From positions 1,178,001 through 1,242,000 of the forward strand of contig CBDEVW010000003.1 in the NCBI GenBank assembly GCA_965243755.1: DNA of 64,000 bases, in the 5' to 3' direction. The notes beneath the pieces are model-generated. The model saw only the letters and a list, made by a program, of their open reading frames with translations. It was not told the DNA's origin and did no database searches. The stretch is from JANSWY01 sp965243755. Its GTDB lineage: Bacteria; Bacteroidota; Bacteroidia; Cytophagales; Cyclobacteriaceae. A program made the translations under genes and the position numbers. This document shows positions 52,978-60,949 of the stretch, one piece after another. Positions within the stretch are counted from its first letter, which is position 1. Each line of letters opens with the position of its first letter.

Positions 52978-53059
52978 AATTGTAGTGGAAAGACACGGAA
53001 TTGCACAATATAATTCCGATGCTTTTATTCAGTTCTTGAGAGAATTGCAATCAGAGTAG
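52931..53059 (+). pseudogene. Out-of-frame C-terminal part of the TlpA-like gene
   Basis: From base 52931 the +1 frame reads NTSSIPTTYVINPEG, then KIVVERHGIAQYNSDAFIQF, and stops with TAG at 53057-53059. This holds the cis-Pro and the last strand and helix of the thioredoxin fold. The gene is intact if one A is removed from the AAA run at 52930-52932. The tail overlaps the convergent agmatinase gene by nine bases. Confidence 0.75.
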
Positions 53060-54088
53060 TCCATTGGAAATTCCTGTGTATACGCCTAACCTGTAAAGTA
53101 TCCGGGCAGCTACATTTTGATCCCACTCATTTGAGGCAACCCCTGTTTCACATAAATCGAACCCAATGATCTTCTTTTTGGCACGGACTAATTCACTGAT
53201 GAGATAAGTTACCTGCTGCATCTCCAGCCCTCCAGGTACGGGAGTGCCAGTATTGGGGCATAATTTGGGGTCCAGCCCATCTATGTCAAAACTGATATAA
53301 ACTTTTTTGGGTAATTGGGCGATAATGTCCAGGGCAATATCCCGCCAACTGTCTCCGTGAAATAACCTATCGTGGTTTTCCTGGTCGAAAAATGTTTTGA
53401 TTCTCTTTTCTTTAAACCCAACATGGTTCACTTCCTCCTCACAATAATCCCGGATACCTACCTGCACCAGCTTACTGACAAAAGGAAGCTTCAATGCGTT
53501 ATTCATAATTGAAGCGTGGGAGTATTGAAAGCCCTCATAACTGTCACGCAGATCCATATGAGCATCAATCTGAAGTATGGCAAAGGACTTATGATATGCT
53601 CCCAATGCACGAATTAACCCCAGTGGAGTACTGTGGTCCCCTCCTACCAGACCAACAATTTTATCCCGATCCAGCCATTTTCTGGCGGTCTGCTCTACGC
53701 TACTGATCATTTCCTCGCAAGCGCTATTAACTTGCTGCGGCACAAGGTTTTCTGTTGGATTACCCAATTCCAGCTCTTTGATGTATGGAGCGGCAATTTT
53801 TCGTGCTTCAATTGATTTAGTCTTTAGTTGATGTGGTACCGGAAGCATTACCTGAGCCAGCTTCCATGGTTGCTGTACACCAAATATTTCCAGATCCAAC
53901 TGTGGTGATGCTTCCAGAATGGCTTCTGGTCCATTGCTGGTACCATCAGCATAGGAAACTGTGACATCCCAGGGTACGGGAATCAGTACAATATCCGCAG
54001 TTTCCGTGGTGTAGGGCAATCCAAACAAGGAACCAGAAACACCAACATCAGAAGGATTGTAATTTTTCAGTTGATCCTCTTTGGTCAT
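53051..54088 (-). CDS. Agmatinase/arginase family ureohydrolase
   Basis: 345 residues of the ureohydrolase fold with all metal-binding motifs: VGLVGGDHSTPLGL (His/Asp), LQIDAHMDLRDSYEG (Asp-x-His-x-Asp) and YISFDIDGLDPKLCPNTGTP (Asp-x-Asp). It would hydrolyse a guanidino or formimino compound: agmatine to putrescine and urea, arginine to ornithine, or N-formimino-glutamate. Its length exceeds bacterial SpeB by about 30 residues because of an N-terminal extension and an insert after EIFGVQQPWKLAQ, which is typical of the Bacteroidota family. It starts five bases after the SixA gene, so the two form an operon. Confidence 0.85.
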   Translation of the reverse strand: MTKEDQLKNYNPSDVGVSGSLFGLPYTTETADIVLIPVPWDVTVSYADGTSNGPEAILEASPQLDLEIFGVQQPWKLAQVMLPVPHQLKTKSIEARKIAAPYIKELELGNPTENLVPQQVNSACEEMISSVEQTARKWLDRDKIVGLVGGDHSTPLGLIRALGAYHKSFAILQIDAHMDLRDSYEGFQYSHASIMNNALKLPFVSKLVQVGIRDYCEEEVNHVGFKEKRIKTFFDQENHDRLFHGDSWRDIALDIIAQLPKKVYISFDIDGLDPKLCPNTGTPVPGGLEMQQVTYLISELVRAKKKIIGFDLCETGVASNEWDQNVAARILYRLGVYTGISNGLL

Positions 54089-54093
54089 TGAAC

Positions 54094-54588
54094 TTAAATT
54101 TGATCAGCCAGAATGTGTTTTTCAAAAGTTCCTGTTCCCTGAGACACTTCGCCCCAGGTGGCTATATCGAAGGAGATGGTCACCATGGAAGCAGGAGACA
54201 TGTTGCCGATAGCCGCTCCAGTCAAATATTCTCCTAAATAGGTGATTGCCGGGTTATGGCTAATGATGAATACTATGTTTTCCGTATCATCCAGCTCATT
54301 AATAACACTCAGCATTTGCCTTACTGACGGTTCATACAGATCGTCCACAAAATTAATTCTTTGTTCTTCAAATTTTATCTGGTTGGCTATCGCCTCCACT
54401 GTTTCTCTTGTTCTGAGTGATGGACTGCACAGTATTGCATCCGGTACAATAGCCTGATCACTAAGAAACATTCCTAAATGAGTAGCATCCCGCAGACCGC
54501 TGGCAGAGAGCGGCCGGTCAAAATCTTTCATGGACAGATCAGCAGGAGTTGCGTGTGCGTGCCTGATCAGATATAGTTGTTTTAACAT
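54094..54588 (-). CDS. SixA-like phosphohistidine phosphatase
   Basis: 164 residues of the histidine phosphatase superfamily. The catalytic motif LYLIRHAHATPAD (RHG-type, here RHA, with His about residue 10) is followed by DFDRPLSASGLRDATHLG, LCSPSLRTRETVEAI and the second histidine in VFIISHNPAITYLG (about residue 109). SixA removes phosphate from phosphohistidine, for instance on histidine phosphotransfer domains of signalling proteins; relatives act on small phosphate esters. Cytoplasmic. It leads the operon with the agmatinase-like gene, whose relation to it is not evident. Confidence 0.85.
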   Translation of the reverse strand: MLKQLYLIRHAHATPADLSMKDFDRPLSASGLRDATHLGMFLSDQAIVPDAILCSPSLRTRETVEAIANQIKFEEQRINFVDDLYEPSVRQMLSVINELDDTENIVFIISHNPAITYLGEYLTGAAIGNMSPASMVTISFDIATWGEVSQGTGTFEKHILADQI

Positions 54589-54724
54589 TTTTCCCGGAAA
54601 ATCAGTTGAGTGAATAAAGATATAACTTGTTCAATAAAATTCAGCAATCTTTCATATTACTTGTTGAATTTAGAATTTTTTAGAGATATTTGGCGATTTA
54701 GTTGAGCAAGGCAAGTTTTAAGTT

Positions 54725-57046
54725 ATGTCCAAGAATTTAGTGATAGTGGAGTCGCCGGCAAAGGCGAAAACGATTGAGGGTTATTTAGGGGAAGACTTTC
54801 TGGTGAAGTCCAGTTATGGTCATGTACGCGATTTGCCAAAGGGAGATAAGGCCATTGATATTGAAAATGGGTTTATTCCAACTTATGAGGTCTCTAAAGA
54901 CAAGAAAGATGTCATTAAAGAACTCAAAAAACTAACCAAGGAAGCTGAGACCATCTACCTCGCGAGTGATGATGACCGTGAAGGGGAAGCCATCAGCTGG
55001 CATTTGAAAGAAGCTTTAAATCTCGATGACAACAATACTAAAAGGATAGTTTTCAGAGAAATTACAAAAAATGCAGTGCTCAATGCCATTCAAAATCCAA
55101 GAGGAATTGATATTGATCTGGTTAACGCTCAGCAGGCAAGGAGAATTCTCGACAGACTTGTGGGTTATGAGCTATCTCCGATACTTTGGAAGAAAATTAA
55201 AGCCGGTCTTTCTGCAGGAAGGGTACAGTCGGTGGCTGTTCGGCTGGTAGTAGAAAGAGAAAGAGAAATTGATAAGTTTAAACCGACTTCCAGTTTTAAG
55301 GTTACTGCTCAGTTTTTACTTGACAAGGGGAAAGTCCTTCAGGCGGAGTTAGGAAAAAAATTCGCTACAGAAGAAGAAGCAATGGCATTTTTGGAAAGCT
55401 GCAAAAACGCAGAGTTCTCTATTAAAGACCTCACCAAAAAGCCAAGTAAAAAAACCCCTGCGCCACCATTTACCACTTCTACACTTCAGCAGGAAGCCAG
55501 TAGAAAGCTTGGTTACTCTGTTGCATATACCATGTCTCTTGCCCAGAAGCTGTATGAAGCGGGGCACATTACGTATATGAGAACAGATTCAGTTAATTTG
55601 TCACAGGAAGCAGTTAACAATGCCACCTCGCAAATTAAATCTGCCTACGGGGATGAGTTTGTTCAGAATCGTCAGTTTAAAACCAAATCTGAATCTGCCC
55701 AGGAGGCTCACGAAGCGATCAGGCCTACTAATTTTGGTGCTTCTTCGGTTTCCGGGGACAATGCCCAGCAGCGATTGTATGAGCTAATATGGAAACGAGC
55801 CATAGCCTCGCAAATGGCTGACGCACAAATTGAAAAAACTACTGCAACTATTGGCATCTCCACTTCCGATCAGACGCTTAGTGCAACTGGAGAGGTCATT
55901 AAGTTTGAAGGATTCCTTAAAGTCTACATTGAGTCAACTGATGATGAAGACGAGGAAGAAAACAAGTCCATGCTACCGCCTCTCACCATTGGCGAAGTGC
56001 TTAATTTAAAAGAACTTAAAGCCAGAGAGGGATTCACAAGGCATAAGCCCCGATATACTGAAGCAAGTCTGGTAAAAACATTGGAAGAAATGGGAATAGG
56101 CAGACCCTCTACTTATGCGCCTACTATTTCCACCATACAAAAAAGAAACTATGTGATCAAGGAATCACGTGAGGGGAAAGAAAGGAATTACCGGGAACTC
56201 ATTCTTTCAGATAACGACATTTCTCAGGCGACCAAAACTGAGATCACCGGTGCTGAAAAAAACAAGTTGTTTCCTACCAATATCGCAATGATTGTGAACG
56301 ACTTTCTGGTAGATCATTTTCCTAATGTGATTGACTATTCATTTACCGCATTTGTCGAAAAAGAATTTGATGAAATTGCTCATGGGACGAAATCCTGGGA
56401 TGGAATGATCAAATCCTTCTATGGCCAGTTTCACTCCAAAGTAGAAGATACCGAACAAATTGCCAGGGCTGACATTTCTGCAGCCAGAGAGTTAGGCACC
56501 CATCCTGAATCAGGCAAGCCAATCTATGTGCGTATGGGACGGTATGGTGCCTACGTTCAAATAGGTGAAACTCCTGAAAATGAAGGAGATGAAAAACCTC
56601 AGTATGCAAGCTTAAGAAAGGACCAGTTCATTGAAAACATCACGCTTGAAGATGCATTGGAATTGTTCAAATTGCCGCGGGAAGTGGGCACTTATGAAGA
56701 TAAGCCAATTACTGCCGCAATCGGAAAGTTCGGACCTTATGTGAGACATGACAATAAGTTTGTTTCGCTTCAAAAAGAACAGGACCCTCATACCATTACC
56801 GAAGCTGAGGCCATCGAGCTAATAGAAGCAAAACGTAAGGCTGATGCCGAGAAATTCATTAAGGTATTTGAAGAAAATCCTGATGTTCAGGTGCTTAACG
56901 GCCGCTATGGACCATACATCAAATTTGGCCGCAAAAACGTGAAGATTCCTAAAGACAAAAAGCCGGAGGAGCTCACCTACGAGGAATGTGTAGAGCTGGC
57001 AGAAAAAGCGCCTGAAAAAAAACGAAGAGGTAAAGCTAAAAAGTAG
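54725..57046 (+). CDS. topA: DNA topoisomerase I (type IA)
   Basis: 773 residues. The TOPRIM domain (1-140) starts NLVIVESPAKAKTIEGYLG and includes the acidic site ASDDDREGEAISWHLKEAL. The strand-passage region follows with YELSPILWKKIKAGLSAGRV and the active-site tyrosine in ITYMRTDSVNLSQEAV (about residue 284). The C-terminus has no cysteine zinc fingers but has basic repeats of the type GRYGPYIKFGRKNVKIP, common in Bacteroidota, and ends in a Lys/Arg-rich tail. It relaxes negative supercoils in an ATP-independent, Mg-dependent reaction. The HAD gene begins nine bases after its stop. Confidence 0.97.
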   Translation: MSKNLVIVESPAKAKTIEGYLGEDFLVKSSYGHVRDLPKGDKAIDIENGFIPTYEVSKDKKDVIKELKKLTKEAETIYLASDDDREGEAISWHLKEALNLDDNNTKRIVFREITKNAVLNAIQNPRGIDIDLVNAQQARRILDRLVGYELSPILWKKIKAGLSAGRVQSVAVRLVVEREREIDKFKPTSSFKVTAQFLLDKGKVLQAELGKKFATEEEAMAFLESCKNAEFSIKDLTKKPSKKTPAPPFTTSTLQQEASRKLGYSVAYTMSLAQKLYEAGHITYMRTDSVNLSQEAVNNATSQIKSAYGDEFVQNRQFKTKSESAQEAHEAIRPTNFGASSVSGDNAQQRLYELIWKRAIASQMADAQIEKTTATIGISTSDQTLSATGEVIKFEGFLKVYIESTDDEDEEENKSMLPPLTIGEVLNLKELKAREGFTRHKPRYTEASLVKTLEEMGIGRPSTYAPTISTIQKRNYVIKESREGKERNYRELILSDNDISQATKTEITGAEKNKLFPTNIAMIVNDFLVDHFPNVIDYSFTAFVEKEFDEIAHGTKSWDGMIKSFYGQFHSKVEDTEQIARADISAARELGTHPESGKPIYVRMGRYGAYVQIGETPENEGDEKPQYASLRKDQFIENITLEDALELFKLPREVGTYEDKPITAAIGKFGPYVRHDNKFVSLQKEQDPHTITEAEAIELIEAKRKADAEKFIKVFEENPDVQVLNGRYGPYIKFGRKNVKIPKDKKPEELTYEECVELAEKAPEKKRRGKAKK

Positions 57047-57055
57047 TTCCAGATC

Positions 57056-57757
57056 ATGGCTAAACCTTCAGTCATAGCATTTGATGCAGATGATACTTTG
57101 TGGGTAAATGAACCGATTTTCATTAAAACCCGGGAAAAACTGGAAAGTATAATCGCTCCTTTTGTGGATTCTGGTGACGTGGAGTCCAAACTTTATGAAA
57201 CAGAGATCAAAAACCTCAGGTTATTTGGGTATGGTATCAAAGGATTCATGCTTTCCATGATTGAATCCCTAATTGAACTAACCAACGGGCAAATTAGTGG
57301 TCTGGAAATCCAAAAAGCCATAGATCTCGGGAAGGAAATGCTGGAGCATCCGGTGGAACTCATGAAAGGTATAGAAGAAGTACTGGAAACGCTGCAAGAT
57401 GAATATACCTTAATGATGATTACTAAGGGTGATCTGTTTGACCAGGAAAGTAAAATTGCCCGATCCGGATTAGCTCATTACTTTGATTTGATTGAAATTG
57501 TAAGCGAGAAGAATGAGGAAACTTATATAAATGTCCTCACCAAGTATCAAATTAATCCGGCGGAGTTCTTAATGATAGGGAATTCTCCTAAATCAGATAT
57601 TCTACCGGTATGCAATATCGGCGGACAAGCCATTCATATTCCGTTTCATACAACCTGGGAGCATGAATTGATATCACACCATGAACAAAATGGTATTAGT
57701 TACGAAGAACTTCCAGATGTCTCCCTGGTACCCGAGTTCCTTCATCAACTGGTTTAA
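57056..57757 (+). CDS. HAD-superfamily hydrolase
   Basis: 233 residues with the HAD motifs in order: motif I AFDADDTLWVNEP (nucleophile Asp and general acid Asp), motif II MMITKGDLF (Thr), and motif III-IV region MIGNSPKSDILPVCNIG (Asp). A helical cap lies between motifs I and II (about residues 20-105). It is probably a phosphatase of a small phosphate ester; the substrate cannot be read. It overlaps no gene and follows topA by nine bases, so the two are likely co-transcribed. Followed by 391 bases of AT-rich DNA. Confidence 0.85.
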   Translation: MAKPSVIAFDADDTLWVNEPIFIKTREKLESIIAPFVDSGDVESKLYETEIKNLRLFGYGIKGFMLSMIESLIELTNGQISGLEIQKAIDLGKEMLEHPVELMKGIEEVLETLQDEYTLMMITKGDLFDQESKIARSGLAHYFDLIEIVSEKNEETYINVLTKYQINPAEFLMIGNSPKSDILPVCNIGGQAIHIPFHTTWEHELISHHEQNGISYEELPDVSLVPEFLHQLV

Positions 57758-58148
57758 TCTAAACGACTTCTATTGACCTGCACATATAATTTATCGTTCT
57801 TGATAAATTCATAATATTACCTTAACAATTCGGGCAAAATCCAAAAGGGAAAATCTTCGTTTATTAAATGTCGTTTCCTCAAAACTAAATACTTTATTTG
57901 CGGGATTCTTCAAAATATTTATTCAAACCTATCTGATATAATATTCTGCTATTTAAAGCTTTATAGGTTATTTTTTCAACCTGCTTAAAGTTAATTTGTT
58001 GAATTTTATATTTTATTGGTCTATTTTTATACTATCAAACAATATTTTGGTTGAAAAGGGGAATTAATTTATCGAGGCACAATCATCAGAACACAAAATA
58101 TAAAATTCACCTTTTACATGTTTTCTGGCTTTTACAAACTGAGACAAA
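57758..58148. other. AT-rich intergenic region after the HAD gene
   Basis: 391 bases before the first possible start of the next gene. It has an 8-bp hairpin (57788-57809, AATTTATC/GATAAATT) that could be a weak terminator for topA-HAD but lacks a following T-run. No convincing gene or promoter was seen. Confidence 0.4.
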
Positions 58149-58688
58149 TTGATAGCATACTATAATAAAAAAAGTGCAATTAAGCAGAATGAAAAATATG
58201 ACTGGTCATCATTTTGTTTAAGGATAAGCATTAATACCGACTGGCCCAGGATTTACAGATCATGGACCACCCAACAAGGTTTGGAAAGATGGTTTCTTCG
58301 CGAGGCAAAATTCATCAACTCCTATGATGAAAAGCGAAAGAAAACGGAGTTCATTCACCCTGGAGATAACTATAAATGGCTTTGGCATGGGTATACCGAT
58401 GATGTGTTTGAAACTGGTCAAATACTGGAAGCCAATGGTACTGATGTCTTAAAATTTACTTTTTCAGGGGGTACTATAGTCACGGTACAATTAAAATCAG
58501 AAGATGGGGTTGCTGTAGTTGAATTAACCCAGACCCAAATCAGCATTGACGAGGATAGTAAAACCAAATACCACATTGGTTGCCTCAATGGTTGGAACTT
58601 TTATCTGACGAATTTAAAATCCGTATTGGAAGGTGGTCTTGACCTGCGAAACAGAAATTACAAAATAAAAGAGGTGATCAATTCATAA
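58149..58688 (+). CDS. START-like (SRPBCC/AHSA1) domain protein, possible frameshift at its start
   Basis: The body KYDWSSFCLRISINTDWPRI (about residue 16 on), then GLERWFLREAKF, WHGYTDDVFETGQILEANG and the C-terminal helix GWNFYLTNLKSVLEGGLDL belongs to the START-like SRPBCC superfamily, as in Bacteroidota proteins that bind hydrophobic ligands or act near Hsp90-type chaperones. The open frame starts only at a TTG (58149). An ATG at 58189 followed by five A is one base out of frame. If the run were six A the protein would begin MKKYDWSSF, as family members do. A bidirectional terminator overlaps its last codons. Confidence 0.6.
   Translation: MIAYYNKKSAIKQNEKYDWSSFCLRISINTDWPRIYRSWTTQQGLERWFLREAKFINSYDEKRKKTEFIHPGDNYKWLWHGYTDDVFETGQILEANGTDVLKFTFSGGTIVTVQLKSEDGVAVVELTQTQISIDEDSKTKYHIGCLNGWNFYLTNLKSVLEGGLDLRNRNYKIKEVINS
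58189..58196 (+). other. Probable true start codon, one A short of frame
   Basis: ATG at 58189-58191 then AAAAA (58192-58196). As read, the ATG frame hits a stop after ten codons. With one more A it enters the START-like frame exactly at KYDW. This may be a sequencing indel or a mutation. Confidence 0.5.
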
Positions 58689-58702
58689 ATCGATCACCTC
58701 TT
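58669..58702. terminator. Bidirectional intrinsic terminator between the START-like gene and dnaN
   Basis: An 11-bp stem (58669-58679 with 58692-58702, AAGAGGTGATC/GATCACCTCTT) around a 12-base loop. On the plus strand it is followed by CAATATTTTTT, and on the minus strand by TTTATTTTG. The left arm lies inside the last codons of the START-like gene. Confidence 0.85.
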
Positions 58703-58725
58703 CAATATTTTTTCTAATTAGCTAT

Positions 58726-59850
58726 TTACACGTGTGTATTCAACATCACAGGCATCACCAGCATTAAGATGTCCTCGTTTTCATCCTTTTCGCTAGGTAC
58801 TATTAATCCAGCTTTATTTGGAGCACTCAGTTGGAAGGCGATTTTATCTGATTCTATATTACCAAGCATTTCCACCAAAAACTTTGCATTGAACCCAATC
58901 TCCAAATCTTCACCATCGTGTTCGCAAGACAGTCTTTCATTCGCTTCGTTGCTGAAATCAAGGTCCTCTGCAGAAATCTGAAGCTCACTTCCTGAAATTT
59001 TCAGTCTTACCTGATGGGTAGTTTTATTCGCATAAATAGCAATCCTTTTTAGCGAACTCAGGAATTCTCCTCTGTCAATGGTCATTATATTGGTATTATC
59101 CAGAGGAATAACATTCTCATAGTCAGGGAATCTTTCATCTATCAGCCTACAGATCATTTTAATGTTATTAAAACTGAAGTAGGCATTTGAAATATTGAAT
59201 TCGATATTAACATTGGTGTTTTCTGAAGGGAGGGTAGATTTCAATAACATCAACGCTTTGCGAGGAATGATCATTGAATTATCCGTATCTCCTACAATAT
59301 CAACCCTTCTATACCTTACTAACCTGTGACCATCAGTAGCCACAAATGTAGTATTCGTTGAATCTAACTTGGTATAAACACCAGTCATCGCAGGCCGTAG
59401 TTCGTCATTGCTCGTTGCAAAAATGGTGTTGCTGATGGCATGCGAAAGTACGTGCGAAGAGATATTCACGCTAAACCCATCACTGACTGAAGGCACTTTA
59501 GGGAAATCAGTTGCATTCTCACCGGCCAACTTATAGCGACCATTATCAGAACTGATTTCAATGCTATAGGTTTCTTCGTCAATCGAAAAAGTAACCGGCT
59601 GTTCTGGCAGGTTTCGTAGTGTTTCTAATAAAATCTTCGCAGGAATTGCAATGCTTCCATTGTCCTTGGCCTCCACTTCAAGTTCGGTGATCATTGAAGT
59701 TTGAAGGTCTGAGGCAGTAACAATCAGTTGGCCATCATTGATTTCAAATAGAAAATTCTCCAGGATAGGCACCACGGGATTGGTTGTGATTACTCCGTTG
59801 ATTGCGGATAACTGCTTCAATAAATATGAGGACGAAACAATGAATTTCAT
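58726..59850 (-). CDS. dnaN: DNA polymerase III beta subunit (sliding clamp)
   Basis: 374 residues, the normal length of the clamp made of three similar domains. Diagnostic stretches are MKFIVSSSYLLKQLSAINGV at the start, VPILENFLFEI, NLPEQPVTFSID, the second-domain TNDELRPAMTGVY-type sequence (FATSNDELRPAMTGVYTKLD), VATDGHRLVRYR and the C-terminal LMLVMPVML. The ring holds polymerase III on DNA. It is not next to dnaA or recF, as often in Bacteroidota, and lies 139 bases after the DUF4340 gene in the same direction. Confidence 0.96.
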   Translation of the reverse strand: MKFIVSSSYLLKQLSAINGVITTNPVVPILENFLFEINDGQLIVTASDLQTSMITELEVEAKDNGSIAIPAKILLETLRNLPEQPVTFSIDEETYSIEISSDNGRYKLAGENATDFPKVPSVSDGFSVNISSHVLSHAISNTIFATSNDELRPAMTGVYTKLDSTNTTFVATDGHRLVRYRRVDIVGDTDNSMIIPRKALMLLKSTLPSENTNVNIEFNISNAYFSFNNIKMICRLIDERFPDYENVIPLDNTNIMTIDRGEFLSSLKRIAIYANKTTHQVRLKISGSELQISAEDLDFSNEANERLSCEHDGEDLEIGFNAKFLVEMLGNIESDKIAFQLSAPNKAGLIVPSEKDENEDILMLVMPVMLNTHV

Positions 59851-59989
59851 TATAAAAAAGATTTATTGGATGACACTTTTTTCGGTCGGTAAATTTATAA
59901 ATAAAATTGAGAATTAAATACTCTGGCTACAAAGCAATTAAACATTAATTTCTAAATCAAATGATGAATTACCCCGGTGCAAAAAAAAG

Positions 59990-60949
59990 CTACTGTCCAA
60001 ACAGGTCCTTTTGCTTCGATTGATCTGTTTTAATGAAGTGCTGTCTGTCAGGCAATAATGCGTTTACACGTTTTTTATCAATCATCATCATTCTTCCCTT
60101 ATTGTCTGTGGCGAGGTGAAATCCTTCATTTGGCAAAGCAGGGAATATGGCCAGCGTCAAGTTTTTAGCTTTGTCGATATCGGTAATCTGGAGGGTAGCA
60201 TAAGGTTTTGTTGCTGCAAGGCTATCGTACCTTTCAAATTGGCCACTTTCTACAAATTCATTGATCAGGAACCGATCAAACTGGTACACGTAGTTCATCA
60301 TTTTCCCAGTATCTAATGGTTCAATACCCGGCACAGAGAGGTCCTTGTCCTGGAATTTGACCATAAAGCCTTCTTTTGTATTGAAATCCACTTTAATTTC
60401 ATTGACACTACGCCAACTGCTGTTGAAGATCATTCGCTCTTTCCACTGAATAGGCGTCAGTCCAAAAATAGCGGATACATAATCTTTATACCCTGGTACG
60501 CCAACCCTATAGGCCCGGTTATCCTGCACAAAATAAGAAATTGTTCGGTTTTCATTACCTCCGGCATAAAACCTGGTTACAAGTTCATCTCCTGAAAACA
60601 ATTGTACTTCCACACCCTCTGAGCTAACCTGCTGTACAATTTGCTCATTGATTTTTTTCGAAACTGGTCTCAGGACCTCCACTCTATTCATCACAGATTT
60701 CAATATTCGAATAAGCGCATCGTCTGCATCCTGATCTCCATTAACCATCCACTTTCCCGAAGCATTGGATAAAACCACTTCGATAGCATCTTTCTTCAAT
60801 GCCACTTTAGTGATATTGGCGGTATCTGCTACCGAGAACAGATCCGGCTCATAGTCTACCTCCGGGGAAGAGTTATTCCCAAAAAACAACACCACAATAA
60901 CTATAAGTTGCAGTATAAATACACCTGTTAATTTGATGTTCTTATGCAT
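59990..60949 (-). CDS. DUF4340 domain protein of the gliding operon
   Basis: 319 residues. One N-terminal membrane segment (LTGVFILQLIVIVVLFFGNN, about 8-27) is followed by a periplasmic beta-rich domain with repeats such as VALKKDAIEVVLSNASGKWM and FYAGGNENRTISYFVQDNRA. The family (DUF4340) regularly follows GldG-like ABC components, and the start overlaps the end of gldG by eight bases, so it is translationally coupled. It is likely a membrane-bound part of the same ABC transporter complex. The mechanism is not known. It lies at the downstream end of the gldF-gldG operon. Confidence 0.75.
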   Translation of the reverse strand: MHKNIKLTGVFILQLIVIVVLFFGNNSSPEVDYEPDLFSVADTANITKVALKKDAIEVVLSNASGKWMVNGDQDADDALIRILKSVMNRVEVLRPVSKKINEQIVQQVSSEGVEVQLFSGDELVTRFYAGGNENRTISYFVQDNRAYRVGVPGYKDYVSAIFGLTPIQWKERMIFNSSWRSVNEIKVDFNTKEGFMVKFQDKDLSVPGIEPLDTGKMMNYVYQFDRFLINEFVESGQFERYDSLAATKPYATLQITDIDKAKNLTLAIFPALPNEGFHLATDNKGRMMMIDKKRVNALLPDRQHFIKTDQSKQKDLFGQ

